Below are positions 9,351-21,890 of a DNA stretch of 64,000 nt, in pieces. The notes below the pieces were generated by a model that was not told where the DNA came from, ran no database searches, and saw nothing but the letters and a program-made list of their open reading frames with translations. The position numbers and the translations under genes were made by a program. Source of the DNA: Punctularia strigosozonata HHB-11173 SS5 (lineage: Eukaryota > Basidiomycota > Agaricomycetes > Corticiales > Punctulariaceae); NCBI RefSeq assembly GCF_000264995.1, contig NW_006767444.1:126494-190493 (forward strand), written 5' to 3'. The stretch's first letter is position 1; every line of letters begins with the position of its first letter.

Positions 9351-12300
9351 ATCTATGACGTTTTGAACATACCTCCGGATAAGCAATGTTGGATGAAGGA
9401 CTCTCAGGCGAGATCGGAGAGTCAGGTCCAGGAGCGAGGTTAAGCACGGGCAACGCCAATGCGGCTTCTGCATCTTTTTCGAGCGATTTTTGAGGGGTTT
9501 CCGAGTCTGGCGTCGAAGAGAGATTAGTCTGTATGAGGCTGCTCGAGGCAAGCACATCCATGCAAACTGACATTTATTACGAAGGCCGATCGGTGATACC
9601 GGGGTTACCGGCTCCGGACAGTCCTCCTCTTTTGCGCTTCCTGTGAACGCGGTTAAACCCGTAAAGCGGAACGCCCCCTCCAAATCAAAACTTACGGTTG
9701 CGCACATGGTGTTGCTCCCATCGACTCGCGACAGCCACGCTGATGACGAGCCAAACCCCAAAAAGTGAGGCATTGTTGCCCAAGATCATGGCGAGCATGC
9801 TTGGAGCCGAACGCCATGTACTGCTCGTCGCGGTGCAGATGTAAGACGATCCGATTACGCGGTCGTTCAGATCTTTGATCGCGGCATCCTAACGCAGTGT
9901 TAAGCAAGATCGAGGGAAGGAAAGCGATATGCGTGACAAACAGCGAGGACGTTGAGGACACCAAGGGCTGCACTACGTATCGTAGTGATGGCTGGGGGTT
10001 CCACAAAATTATTCGCGAGATTCTGCGCTTGCGTCATCAGATGCAGAGCGCCGATACCGGTGAGTCCGATATTCATCCCGGACGGCCCACTCCCGTTTGT
10101 GTATGTACGTTCGAAAGCATCCAGGAAGGACGTGGTTGTGTTGTCCGCGGCTACTGTCACCATATGTTGTTCGCCCATCACGATACCACCGGTCGTCGTG
10201 TAGTTGGACTCGATAGTCAGCGGCGAGTATGAAATACCGGCCATCCATGCGGTTAAATCGTACGAGTTTGTACTAAAGCATCAAGTCAGAAAGCTGATCG
10301 ATGCTAAAGAATTATGTGTAGCGATGGCTTACGGTGTAACAGCAGTGTTCGAGGGGGGTGGTAAATGAGTGTCCGGGTCGCAGTACGGTGGGAAGTAGCA
10401 GATGGGGAATGTATTGTTAGAGAAGTTCAAACTATGACACAGGTGAGATCACGATCTGTGACGACCAACCAGGCCACTTACGTCTGGAAATATACCGCTA
10501 GATCATAGAAAGCGTTCTGGATAGCCGTCTGTGCGGGAGGCGCCCAGGTTCCTGGGTTCGACATGTCCAAATCAAAGTTGGAGCACATAGTGATGACGCT
10601 TGTTATTTCCCTCCCGTCTGGTCCTTTGGCAACCTCCTGCGAGTCGGTGTCGCTCCCCGAGAGTTGAGGTATCGTGGCGTTGGCACATACACCGTACTTG
10701 AAGCTCTGGATGGACCAGTAATAGAAGATGTTCATGTTGATGACGTTTGCTACCATCTTTGCGCCGGCATAATTGATGCCTCCGTCGATCGCTGGTTGTC
10801 GCTCAGAATAGGAGACGCAAAAGGAACAGTGGGCCATCGTACCTCCAACATCGAAGCCCGTATCGATACCGGTAACAGACCAAGCGAAACCTCCGTCCGG
10901 CGAGGCGTAAACCAAGTCACCCTAGCTCGATGGCTCAGCGTGTTTCTTCCAAGGTGCTGGGAAAATTCGTACCACTTCAATGTTACGCACTTGACACTTA
11001 AGATTCGAGTCCTTGCTGGGCATCGTCGTCCGTAGAGTGGTGGTGTAGACGGGTTCACGACCCTGGGTCAAGACATTCTGCGTCGAGAAATGTCAGCTCT
11101 TGACGATAGTAGGTATGGAATATGCTATTACCCATGTTGTCAATGCCGCATAAACAACAGTCTATCGTCGGGAAAACGTGGTGAGCAGCGTCCAATGGGC
11201 TCTGAATCAGCGTGCTAGTCACTCACCGAGAGCACGGCCAAGATACCTATTACCAGCCTGGGCCGCTGCCATCGTTGCGTAACGGGATAACTGCGGGAGA
11301 CAACCTGTTAAGCGAGGAGATTAAAACCAGCAATGCGAGACTTACCGGCTGATGGGTAGCACCTCGACCACCTCTTTGAATGCTTTCAACATTTTTGTGA
11401 CAGTTCTGTTGGCTAGGGAAGTGGGCCTCGGTTTCCCGACGAGAAAGTGCCAGTCTTCGCTTCCATTTATACGAAAGCAGACTAGCGAACGTCCGTACAT
11501 GTTCCATCCTGCGTGGGGCAAGATCACAGCCATTGCAATATGGTCCGGCCCATTTCTTTGACGCTCTTGTGTCAGGGTCCGATCCAGTCAATTGACCGCT
11601 GCAATTGCCAGCCTAACACCGAGCGCCAGGGTCATCAGAACGTGAAACGGGCCCCAAGACGCGTTATCTCAAAGCTTGAAGACTTCGCGAAGATGATCTA
11701 GAGATACCAGTTCCTGGCCATCGAGAAGGCTGTGCTCTATCCTCAGATCAGATTTGCAGAGCATGACGCAAGAGGTCGATTGACTCGAGGGAGGATGGAT
11801 CAATCCGTCAGATCCTGCCAGCATTGCGGCGTTCCGACGAACTTCGGCTTGCATATAACGGTCAAGATGATAGCAGGAGTGCACGGGCTACGTGATCGAG
11901 GCGCAAATCATATTTACCTGTCAGAAAAGGACAGTAGGCATTCCAGTCAAACCGAAAGGAACTGAATGGGATGACGTACCCTGGTGCGATTCTGTACATC
12001 ACGGGTCTACGTTGCTTGCGTGTTGAGCAGTAACTACGAGTTTTGATGAGAGGATAACTGACTGTCGGCATTTGCTACCATTTGCACGGCGCGTTACGTC
12101 CTGGTCAGACGTCCATGCGCATAGAAGACGCTTCAACTCTCGGCCCGCTGACGGCAAGAAGATCCAACAGTTTCGCAGCAAAAGGAGAGGGAAGCTGTGA
12201 TGCCTTTACTGGTACCGAGGACAAGAATAAGAAGATTTGAGTTTGACAAAGCCTCGAGGCACCTAGAAAAGCATATGGCAAGGGAAAGCGCTGTCCGTCA

Positions 12301-12420
12301 AGAGGCAACAAAGTCGTCTGGGAAGATGCATTGCGGATGCGAATGTGGTGCGGTACCGTGCCCAGACCCCACTATTCCTTCGATAGGATACACGATAGCC
12401 AACTTTAGTGACATCAATAG
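9349..12420 (-). CDS. Partly resolved multi-exon membrane protein, unknown function
   Basis: Several minus-strand segments look like exons of one gene. Near 11590-11342 is a segment with NMYGRSLVCFRINGSEDWHF and KMLKAFKEVVEVLPIS. About 10915-10478 contains GFAWSVTGIDTGFDVGGT and NMNIFYYWSIQSFKYG, with several cysteines. About 10244-9900 contains SFLDAFERTYTNGSGPSG. About 9830-9720 carries a hydrophobic stretch (LFGVWLVISVAVASRWE), followed by a Ser/Pro-rich tail ending at 9349. The pattern suggests a large extracellular or lumenal region, a C-terminal transmembrane segment and a ~75-residue cytosolic tail. The 5' exons and start (perhaps an ATG near 12411) are uncertain, and not all segments need belong to one gene. 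Confidence 0.4.
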
Positions 12421-12701
12421 ATAGCCTCAGTTTCCCTGGTGGGCTGTGAGCATGTAGAGGCTGCATATGTCGGACGTTGGTCAACGTTCACACCAAGTTG
12501 GTGCGACGGTGGCGCGGTGAGCCACTTATATTGGCCCACTCGGTCTGAACCGGCCCGAGATGAGCAAGTCAGCTCTTCTCCTCCCCAGTGACCATGATCA
12601 TCCCAAATTCTCGCTTGTGAGATTTGTCCTCTGGCTGCGCAACATTGACCCTGGCCCTTGGCTAAGGGTCCGCGTCAATAACGTCTCTGTGATCCGCCAT
12701 C

Positions 12702-13476
12702 ATGTCAGCTACTATTATACCGACCACTGCGGCTACTACCTCGACGCCGTCAGCAGCAGCATCTGATCTCACCCGCAACCCGGGAATCAACCCAGTATCG
12801 AAGGCGAGACTCATACAACATAGGATATATGGCCTGGGTGATGTCTAATGGGCATTTTATCAACAGCACGTACTCGACGGCGTATTCGGCGTAGCCGCAG
12901 TCATGCTCATCATAGCGCTATGCATGTGGAGGTGAGTATGGGCAGATCTCACTATTAAAATTGTTCTGAATAATTGATCACCGTCCGGCCAGAACATCTC
13001 AACTTCAACGTGCAAAGCGTCCATATAGCGAGTTTTTCCCTGACCCTCGTTCGTCAGCAAGGCGTAGACGCTCGCACACTCCCCGAGACCCTTACACCGT
13101 TTCGTGCCCGAACACCCCCATGTTTCCCGCATCCACATCATCCTCTCGCCACGCCCAACGTGATGGGCGCCGATCTGCTCGAGGTGCAGATATTGACGAA
13201 GCTGGTCGGCGCGGAAGTTTCACGTCGGACGATAAAGAGGGGCTTCCCGCTTACGACGGCCGAGGCTCTCCCCCGAAGTACGTGGACCTGGAGATGGGAC
13301 CTCATGTTCCCGTACCAGAGATGGCACACATACGATCCAGCTTCGCTCGTGACGATGCATCCCCCTACGTAACTCAGAATATCGAACTCACGCCTAATCC
13401 ACTTTCGAATTCGCCCCTATCTACCCAACACTACTCAGCAAGTCCTTTCCTCATGGTTAAAGGCCATCATCGCTGA
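12702..13476 (+). CDS. Small single-pass membrane protein, unknown function
   Basis: A three-exon model gives 190 residues: 12702-12794, 12867-12931 and 13062-13476. The first intron has GTATCG...CAG borders and a CTAAT branch-like motif; the second uses GTGAGT with a CAAG acceptor. The N-terminus is Thr/Ala/Ser-rich (IIPTTAATTSTPSAAAS), with no clear signal peptide. A transmembrane segment (VFGVAAVMLIIALCMW) is followed by an Arg cluster (RRRR), which fits an N-out/C-in single pass. The ~135-residue tail is Ser/Pro-rich with a motif LPAYDGRGSPPKYVDLE. Similar Ser/Thr linker + TM + tail architectures are common in basidiomycetes but without known function. The gene could extend upstream if there are further 5' exons. 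Confidence 0.5.
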
Positions 13477-15109
13477 CATATCAATACGCAGCAATAACAT
13501 TCGATCTTCTGCTTACTACTGGGTTCTGCTGAACATGATAGTTTGTACTTGTGCCACATAGATGTTGTATTTGAACAACTGTACAGTTGATTTCTGCATG
13601 TATCCATACTCTACCACTTTGCATACATCCGTTCTTCGTCAATCTACGGCAGAAAAAAATGAACGGACAATGGCTTGCAGCACCGAAGTTGGTAATGGGC
13701 GCTCATATGCGCCCACAAAAATATCCAACCATAACCCGCACGCGCCAAACTTCGGCTATGTAGCTACTTTCACTCTTTCCTCTTCCCCTCGTCGATCATC
13801 CCATTGTCCGCTCCATTGTCCAAGTTCTGCGAAGCCTGAATCATATTCGGACGTTCACACACACACGGCGATGAATCCTTTTGTTGGCTGAACTCCTAGA
13901 ACAATCGGTCGAACGCTACGCCCCCCTCGGCTACCTCTTCATGAACGCCGATGCAAGGGGTTTTCCTGTCTCACGTCGCTTGCCGTCCACCTACGCGGTG
14001 GCAAGCTGCCTCTCTTCACCGAACTTGGCAATGAGGAGGCATAGCTAACCCTTTCGGGGATTCGTCCCGCGCCCACCAATCAAAGCCGACGCGTATATTT
14101 GCGGCAATTATAGATCGGGTGCATCGTGGTCCAAATACGCACCATTATCCTTCGGCATCCGAATGCTGACCAGCGGGAAGGCTCGAGTGGTTGGAGCGGG
14201 GCAAAGCCGGTATAACGATCGAGGAAGACCTAGACAGGTGCGTGAGCCATACTGTATGCAGCCGATAAGCGTGCTGATGAAAACGATGCATAGGTCCATG
14301 TCTATACAAGTCCTTGCCTCGTCCATGAAGGAGCACGAATAGAGCGATAATGTTGCCTTGGATTCAGTCGCCTTCAACCGCGCCTCAGCATTCCTCGCTG
14401 CATCACGCTCTTGTCATCAAAGTACAACGCGACTGTACTCGAAGATAGCGCTTCCCAACATTCGTTCGCCGGCCGTTGCTTGTAACGATGTACGAATCTC
14501 ACGAAGGCCCGCAAAAGCCTTGTAAACGTCCGCTCAATGGTACTTGGTTCCTCATGGGCGGAACCTCGCCAAATGGAGCCTTGGTACCTTGGTCCATGCG
14601 CACTGAGTGTGTCTAGTTCGCTCCCGCCCGAGCTCGCTGACGGCGTCGCTCTCAGCGCGATACATAAAACACAAGGCATGCCTTTCAGGGAGAGACATTG
14701 CTCGGCACGTGACGCCGACTTTGTGGCTGTCCGTCCGATTAGCTGAAATTGCCGGTACAGGCCGGCACCTGCCATTTCGGGTCACAAACTGAAGACACTC
14801 ATATGGCATCGTCACGGAATACCCATTGTACTCTTCGCGATGCCATCGAAGGCGATCTACCCATGTTTATCGGTCACCGGGGTAGGCGCCGACAAGCAAC
14901 TCGCTCGATTTGGCCACAAGACATTTTCGATGGCTCCGGTCGCGAGAAAGATTCAAAAACTGGGCTCCACCTCCTTGACACCATAGGAATTCGTTCTTTG
15001 GGTCCCGCCTATTTCTTTCGCGTCGCTAGACTCAGAGCTCGTGGAGATCCTTTTCCTCCTCCCGCTGCCCTTCAGCCGCCGTTTCCTAAATCAGCTCTCC
15101 GTGATAGTT
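13477..15109. other. Intergenic, no supported gene
   Basis: Only short open frames on both strands, without family motifs. A pyrimidine-rich tract (about 15050-15085) just before the first receptor start resembles a fungal core promoter. Confidence 0.5.
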
Positions 15110-16718
15110 ATGGCGTACCCCAACGAGGTCTTCAGTGCCTTCGCCTTCATTAGCTTCGTACTGGTGCTCATACCGTTCCGGTGGCATCTCGAAGGTAGAT
15201 AACCGCTGCATCCTTCTCCATTGGCGCAAGCTAATCTATCTTCAGCATGGAACACCGGCACTTGCATGTACATGGCGTGGACCGCCATCGGCTGCCTGTA
15301 CCTCTTTATCAATTCCATCGTCTGGAAGGGGAACGCGGAGATTCACTCTCTCGTTTGGTGTGATATATGTATGTCTAGGCTATGGTCCGGTCTCAGACGT
15401 TCCGAAGATGCTGATTTTTGGCCAGCCTCGCATCTGCAAGTTGCGCTCAACACCGCGATTCCGGCAGCCTCGTTATGCATTAACCGCCGGCTGTATCACA
15501 TTGCCTCTGTGAGCTCGGTGACTTCGACTCGTTCTGATGTGAGCCTGCTTCTGCATTCCATGGCCACCAGGCGCTGACGATTACCTGTAGAAACGGCGCG
15601 CTATCGTCATTGACCTCTTGATCGGGGTTGGTATTCCTATCCTCGGAATGATTGTTTGTATGTGCCGCTTACACTTCCCTGCCCAACGTCATTCACATCT
15701 TCGTGCAGATATCATCCCTCAAGGTCACCGCGGCGACATCCTCGAGGACATCGGGCCGGTGGCCGAGGTCTACAACACCTGGGTTGCCTACGTGCTTTTC
15801 TCCAGTTGGCCCGTCGTGATCGGTCTCGTTTCTGCCGTTTACTGCAGTAAGCTCGGTCCTCCTAACTGATCCATACGGGACGCTAACGCACCCACTCAGT
15901 CATGACGTTGAGGCTGTTCGCCAAGCGTCGCTCGCAGTTCAAGCAGCTGTTGGCCACGAACAAGAACTTGAACATGTCGCGGTACTTCCGCCTCATGGCC
16001 CTTGCTGGCGTAGAACTCGTGTGCACCGTTCCCCTCGCCTCCTACATTATCTACCTGGATGTGACGGTTCTTCCGGTCAATCCCTGGATCTCGTGGGCCG
16101 ACACTCACTCGAACTTCAATCGCTACGACCAGTACCCGTCCGTCATTTGGCGGGCGGATCCCCGCAACCAGGCTCTGCACGAGCTCACCCGGTGGTCGGT
16201 CGTCATCTGCGCGTTGGTGTTCTTCGCGTTCTTCGGTTTTGCCGACGAGGCGCAGAAGCAGTACCGCTCCCTCGCGTCCTCTGTCGGCAACCGTCTCGGT
16301 GTCTCCGCCACTTTCTCCAAACTCAGCTTCTTGTATGTATGCCTTCCTTCACCGTATCGCCAGCTTGCTAATAGATTCTCCTTGTAGGACGTCCAAATCG
16401 TCGGGCACCACGTCCACCACAAACGGCTCGGTCCTTCCCGTGTTCATCACGCAGGAGCGGTCCGTCTTCAAGAACGACTCGTTCACCGCTTCGAAGATGT
16501 CCACCACCGCGTCGTTCAACGACCGCGATTGCGACCTCGACTCCCTCGATGACATCAAGGGCCAGCCATTCGGACCCCAATCGCCCGTCTCGGAGAAGGT
16601 CCCCGAGGTTACAGTTGATCCCACCCCGCGCCGACCGTCGGTGGTCTCCCTCGACGACGAGCAGGCCAGGATAGCCTTTAGCGGCGGTCAGATGATCGGC
16701 GGCTTGAGCACCGTCTGA
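15110..16718 (+). CDS. STE3: STE3-like pheromone receptor 1 (GPCR)
   Basis: Seven exons, 429 residues: 15110-15194, 15246-15368, 15426-15538, 15591-15657, 15709-15846, 15900-16332 and 16388-16718. All introns are GT-AG, and the phases join without stops. This class D GPCR family binds lipidated mating pheromones at the plasma membrane. Seven hydrophobic segments are seen, with family motifs MAYPNEVFSAFAF at the N-terminus, FINSIVW, WCDIS, PAASLCINRRLYHIA, ISRYFRLM-type MSRYFRLMALA, SWADTHSNF and FFAFFGFADEA. The cytosolic tail of roughly 130 residues is Ser/Thr- and acid-rich. The next receptor starts 1.7 kb downstream on the same strand, and no CaaX pheromone gene was found nearby, so it may be a receptor-like paralogue outside mating-type function. 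Confidence 0.93.
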
Positions 16719-18429
16719 TAGATGATACCCCTCGTGAAGATCGCGTATCTTTATTTCTTCACTCGTAACGGCTCTTGACGCAGGCATATTAACCTTCGCC
16801 TTTCGTACGCCGCTCCCTCTGTATTGTTAGCACTTGACTCGCGATCGTCTCTCCTGTCACCACCGTACTACTAATCGTCCCCTTGTGTCTTTTACTCTCT
16901 CCTGGGCATTGTCTGTAGCAATGAATCTACCTGATAGCAATAGACTATCCACACCGTAGCATTACAATGGAATATATTTTCCCATGCCTTCTTGTTGATC
17001 AGTAGAGCTAAATATCCAAATCGGGTCGTAAGTACATGCGCCACATTGCCACGTGGTAACTGAGACAGTCTCAGACCGAAGTCGACGTGCCTCTCGCGTC
17101 TCCAATCGACGCTACGATTTTTTTCCTTCACGATGCCCTGTCCTCTCTCATCTTCATGCTGTCTCGATATTTATTCGCGCTGGACCATTGATTGGCGCCT
17201 GTAAGGCGCAAGATGTGAAGCGATATGCGGCATGGCACTCCCATTCACTCAATAAATGCGCAGAGAGCGGGGCAATAGGCGCGGAACTTCACGTTTTGCG
17301 CCAGTTGAGGCCGCACACTCCGCGATAATCACCGCATCTTATACATCCCTTCTCACGTCGCCAATGGGCGCATCTGCAGTACGGTACCAGTACGGTGAGT
17401 GACCATTGCAGCTTGATCTAAGCGCGACTGAACTCAATCCATCGCGCATTATTAGGCCCCAAAATAGTGATAATGGGCGCTAGAATGTCGTCCTCGAGGC
17501 GTTTGTTCATTCAGCCCCTATAACATGAGGACGCACCTTTGTTTCACAGATGCGGTCCTTCCCCGCTTCGAGGTGCTTCCCTCTCTCTCCGGCCGTTGCC
17601 GGTCTTATTGTTTTGGCACGGCATGCTATGCGCTCAAAAGGACCTGCAGACAGGCCCTCCCCTTTGGTCACCGTTGTGCTCTCTCTCCCTCCTTGTCGCC
17701 TCCTTTGCCCTCTACAGCTTCGCAACCTGTCCCCATCCGCGGAGCACCTTGTACTCCTTTGGAGCGACACAATCTTCCTCACATGCCCTCTATGTCGGTG
17801 GCTATGCTACATGGGCTTCCGACCTGAGATGTCCAAGCACCCTCCAGAGCCAGTCGTGCCATGCCTCTCCAGGCTCTCCTTCATCCACATCCGCATGGCC
17901 CCGAACATCGATATCTCGGCCGCCTCCAAGCACCCCAAGTTGGCATGAGCTCGCCGGGATTGCGTCTCCGGCCCGCGATAAGACGAATGTGTTCGCCACC
18001 ATCCGAAGATGCACACGCAAGCGTGGGTTCCATTCTCCACCGCGGAGTCTAACAAACGCTTGGCCGAATCGGGGTTGGTTCTTCTGGACGGCGCTCACAA
18101 AGGGAGGCTCAAAAGCAGACAATCTAGGGTTAGGGTCATACGCTTTGCCATCACGGTCACGCTCTTCTGTTACCTAAAAGTCACGGAAGTCACTCACGTG
18201 TATCGCGCTTTGGCATCCAAAAGCCGCGCGCAATCTGCAAAGCGTTCCCATCGCGGAAGGGGGGAACAAAGCGACGTCCAAATGCGTCGATACACCCGTA
18301 GTGCCGCGGGATTCAGGGCGGAAGCAAAGGAATGGGCGACGGGCCCTCCATAAATCCCTACGGTGCCAACTCAGAGAACGTACCCCTTCGTGCTCGTCAC
18401 CGCGACACCCCCAGAAACGGGCACTAGAG
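16719..18429. other. Intergenic between receptors, no supported gene
   Basis: A 212-codon open frame (17539-18177, +) overlaps other open frames on both strands and has no family motif or clear splice structure, so it is not called. No CaaX-ending short ORF was found on either strand. Confidence 0.45.
18097..18105 (+). promoter_or_regulatory. ACAAAGGGA motif upstream of receptor 2
   Basis: An exact match to the pheromone response element bound by the HMG protein Prf1 in Ustilago lies 325 bp before the receptor 2 start. Whether this fungus uses that element is unknown, and a 9-mer can occur by chance. Confidence 0.2.
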
Positions 18430-19894
18430 ATGGCCTACCCGCAGGAGCTCTTCACCGCCTTCGCGTTCTTCGGATTCACGCTCTCGGTGATCCCGCTCTA
18501 CTGGCACTTGGAGGGTGAGTAAATTTCCTCTCGTGCTGCTGGCGACGATCAGTCTTCCCGCGACGATCTGCCCTGCAGTCCTTCTCAGTGTCTATATTCT
18601 GAGCAGCAGTGCTGATCTCGAAGTTGCAGTGTGGAATGTCGGCACCGTGCTATACATGCTATGGACCGCGGTCGGGTGCTTGAATAACTTTGTCAACTCG
18701 ATTGTTTTCAAGCACAACGCCATTAATTGGGCCCCGGTCTGGTGCGACATTTCGTCGCGTCTGATCATCGGTACCTCGGTCGCCATACCCGCCGCCGCGC
18801 TCTGCATCACCCGCCGCCTATACCACATCACCACCTGCGAACAGGTTATGCAGACGCGCGCCGATAAGCGCCGTCAGATCATCCAGGACCTCCTTATCGC
18901 CCTTGGTATCCCCATTCTGGAGATGATCATCTGTACGTCTATCATGATCTTATCCTGACTATTCCGGGATGCTGACCGCATCATTTGGCGTTCGACAGAT
19001 TACATCCCACAAGGCCATCGCTTCGACATCTTCGAAGATATCGGCTGCCAGCCCGAGATGTTCAACACTCCCGTAGCGATCGCGCTCGTCTCCGCATGGC
19101 CGATCGCCATCGGCGCCGTCTCCGCCGTCTACTGCGTGCTCACCCTGCACGCCTTTTTCAAGCGCGCCCAGGGCCTGAAGTCCCTCGCCTCCCTCGCGAT
19201 GCACGAGAACCTGAACATCAGCCGCTACTGGCGCCTCATGGCACTCGCCTCCGTCGACCTCCTCCTTACCATCCCGCTCAACTCGTGGGTGCTCTGGATG
19301 GACACCGTCCGGCAGCCCGTGTTCAAGTGGGTCAGCTGGGCCGACACGCACTCCAACTTCTCCCGTGTCGTGCAGTGGCCGCGCGTCATCTGGAGCATCG
19401 ACTCGATGACCGTCTCCGCGCTCGAGGTGCAGCGCTGGAGCCCAATCATTTGCGCCTTCATCTTCTTCGCATTCTTCGGTTTCGCGCAAGAGGCCAAGGC
19501 GAACTACAGCCGCGCGTACTGGAGCGTCGCCCGCAAGTTCGGTCACACGAAGTCGACGGCCTCAACCACCCGCTTCTCCACCGGCTACGGCTCCTCCAAG
19601 CCGAGCAACATGCAGACCTCGCTCCCGACCTACATGGGCGGTGATTTCCAGGACTCGCTCGCGATCGACACCAAGGTCGCACCGTTCGGCTCCGACGAGG
19701 TCTTCGCGGAGAAGCAGTTTGCGTCGTTCTCACCTACGGATTCGTCGACGTCCGGCTCGAGCTTCAGCCCTACCGCCTCCTTGCAGCGGCACAGTCTCGA
19801 CGTTCCCGTCGACGCCGTTGAGCCCATTGCCCGGCCAGAACGCGCCTTGCACATCTCTTCGGTTCACCGGCACTCCACCATCGATATGGTCTAA
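18430..19894 (+). CDS. STE3: STE3-like pheromone receptor 2 (GPCR)
   Basis: Three exons, 427 residues: 18430-18514, 18630-18932 and 18999-19894. It is a close paralogue of receptor 1: the N-terminus MAYPQELFTAFAFFGF matches, followed by FVNSIVF, WCDISS, PAAALCITRRLYHI, GHRFDIFEDIGCQP, ISRYWRLMALA, SWADTHSNFSR and FFAFFGFAQEA. The 303-nt second exon equals the combined length of exons 2-4 of receptor 1 (123+113+67), showing that two introns were lost; the intron that follows exon 5 in receptor 1 is also absent. The C-terminal tail is long and Ser-rich. Tandem same-strand arrangement with receptor 1 suggests local duplication. Confidence 0.93.
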
Positions 19895-20321
19895 ACCTGC
19901 TCGGGACTCGTACCACAAAACTGCGTACACTCCACTCTTCCCCCATCCGCCTCACACAATATCATCTGCGCTACCTCCGCTATCTGCTCGCACATCCCCT
20001 CTTGGTTGATTATCGGTCGGAAGGGACCATTGTATCCATAGCACGCCGCTATCATTATTGTATCCTTAGATATAGCGAATAGAATATGTCTGACCACTGC
20101 ACTGTCTGTCCGTCCAAGACTAGAGTGAAACGCCCGCACCGGGTACTCTGCAAAGAGGCTGAGTTCGTAATATTCCTATCGCTCGGCGATTCCACCGCGG
20201 CTGTCCGGGACTGCATGAAGTCTTCGAAAAGCTGTTCAATATAAATGGACCGTAGCTAAGAGGTCGTCTGCGCAGACTGCACAGGTAGCCCTCACTTCAC
20301 GCGCGTCACCGGTCGATCACC
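19895..20321. other. Intergenic, nothing seen
   Basis: This 427-bp gap separates the receptor 2 stop from the reductase start. I see no ORF, RNA gene or CaaX-ending peptide in it. Confidence 0.5.
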
Positions 20322-21645
20322 ATGTCCGGCGTGTTTGCACAGTTGAAGGAGTACCTATGGGGAGACAAGTGGTACGCTTGGCAGAAAGTAAGCCGCGAGC
20401 AAGTCCTTCCATGCCTCGAGTCTTTCCTGACAAGGACTTCAGCACTGCTACGTGACGGGTGCCTCGTCTGGGCTGGGTCTCAAGCTTGCCGTCAAGCTCG
20501 CTGAACGCGGCGCGCATGTTACGCTGGTTGCGCGCAACCAAGAGCGCCTCGATGCCGCTCTCAAGCAAGTGGAGGTACGTATGATTCCTGCTTGACTTTG
20601 TCGAACGTATTACAGATGTGCTGCTGCTTCAGGCTGCTCGGGTCTCCGAAGGCCAACGCTTCCATACGCTCTCCTACAACGTCGCCACGTCTGAAGGCGC
20701 GACGGAGGGCATAGCAGCCGCCTCTGCGCTGTTCGACGGTAACCCGCCGGACGCGGTTTTCTGCTGCGCGGGCAAGTCGACACCTAAGTTCTTCGTGGAG
20801 ATGAGTGCGGAGGACCTTTCAAGGGGGTTGGAAGACGGTTACTGGGCCCAGGCGTGGACAGCTTGGGTGAGCACAACTTGTGTCGGGCACAAAGGTTAAT
20901 GCTTATATCGGATAGGCCGCGTCCAAAGCACTCGTCCGCGCAGGAAAGCCTGGCAAGATCGTGTTCGTGGCCTCCATTCTGGCCTACATGTCCATCGTGG
21001 GCTACGGCTCCTACTCCCCCGCCAAGTTCGCGCTTAGAGGTGCGTCTCGTAACCCCGCTCCCCCATCTCCCCAACACTCATAGCGTTTCCAGGTCTGGCA
21101 GACACCCTCCGCAACGAATTCGTCCTGTACGATATCGACGTACACATCTTCTTCCCGCCCACTATGTACACCCCCGGCTACGAGGAAGAGAACAAAACCA
21201 AGCCGAAAATCACGCTCAAAATCGAGGAAGATGATTCGGGACTGACTCCAGAACAGGCCGCCGATGCCTTGCTCAAAGGTGTGTGCACGGCGCACGTTCT
21301 CGTCGATACACGGCTCTTAACATGACCGTGTTCCAGGAGTGGCGGCCGGTCATGCGCACATTACCGGCGATATCCTCACGGAGATATTCCGAGCAAGCAC
21401 CCGAGGATCCGCCAAGGGACATAACTGGATTTGGGACTCGATTCTCGATAGCATCGGCCATGTCAGTTCACTCCCCCACGAGTCTTATCCACAATTGTAT
21501 CGCGCATTCACGCACGTTGCTCATACAGATTGCGATACCAATCTGGGTATGGACGGTCGACAAAGCTGTCAAGGGGCACAGAGCAGAACACAAGGCGTAT
21601 CTTGCCGAAAACAAGTTCTTTTCCGAACCTTCGACTTCGACTTGA
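20322..21645 (+). CDS. TSC10: 3-ketodihydrosphingosine reductase
   Basis: A short-chain dehydrogenase/reductase that reduces 3-ketodihydrosphingosine to dihydrosphingosine with NADPH at the ER, an early step of sphingolipid synthesis. Exons 20322-20387 and 20443-20574 are clear, followed by about five more up to the stop at 21645. Seen motifs: the nucleotide-binding TGASSGLG just after the first intron, an NxxG-region equivalent (FCCAGKS), [20 protein letters not shown] with the catalytic Ser and YxxxK, and a C-terminal hydrophobic segment ([11 protein letters not shown]). The [11 protein letters not shown] motif after strand 2 suits an NADPH-preferring enzyme. Length and order match fungal Tsc10. 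Confidence 0.85.
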
Positions 21646-21890
21646 ATCATTATGCACCATTGCAATTGTTCTTTATCTGCCCTGATTAAGCAGCCTTTCA
21701 TTACAACATGATTGACAACTCCTATCGTACTCTACATACAACATACGTATATTGATAGAACGAATTTTCTGGAGTAATAGGTACACTCGGCTTTGTTTCA
21801 GTGATGTTTTGTGTGGTGAGCGAATAGCAAGCGAGGAGCACGACCGATCAACGAGCAGTTTCTACATGGGAAGCTTACGGAAGGAGGGGA

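Noticed and set aside
14374-14775. 133-codon minus-strand frame
   Set aside because: Overlapping open frames in several phases, no recognised family, no splice context.
17539-18177. 212-codon plus-strand frame between receptors 1 and 2
   Set aside because: All neighbouring frames are also open, there is no domain, signal or splice pattern, and it does not end in a CaaX box.
18959-19546. 195-codon minus-strand frame
   Set aside because: Antisense shadow of receptor 2; Glu/Gly-rich composition typical of reversed GC-rich exons.
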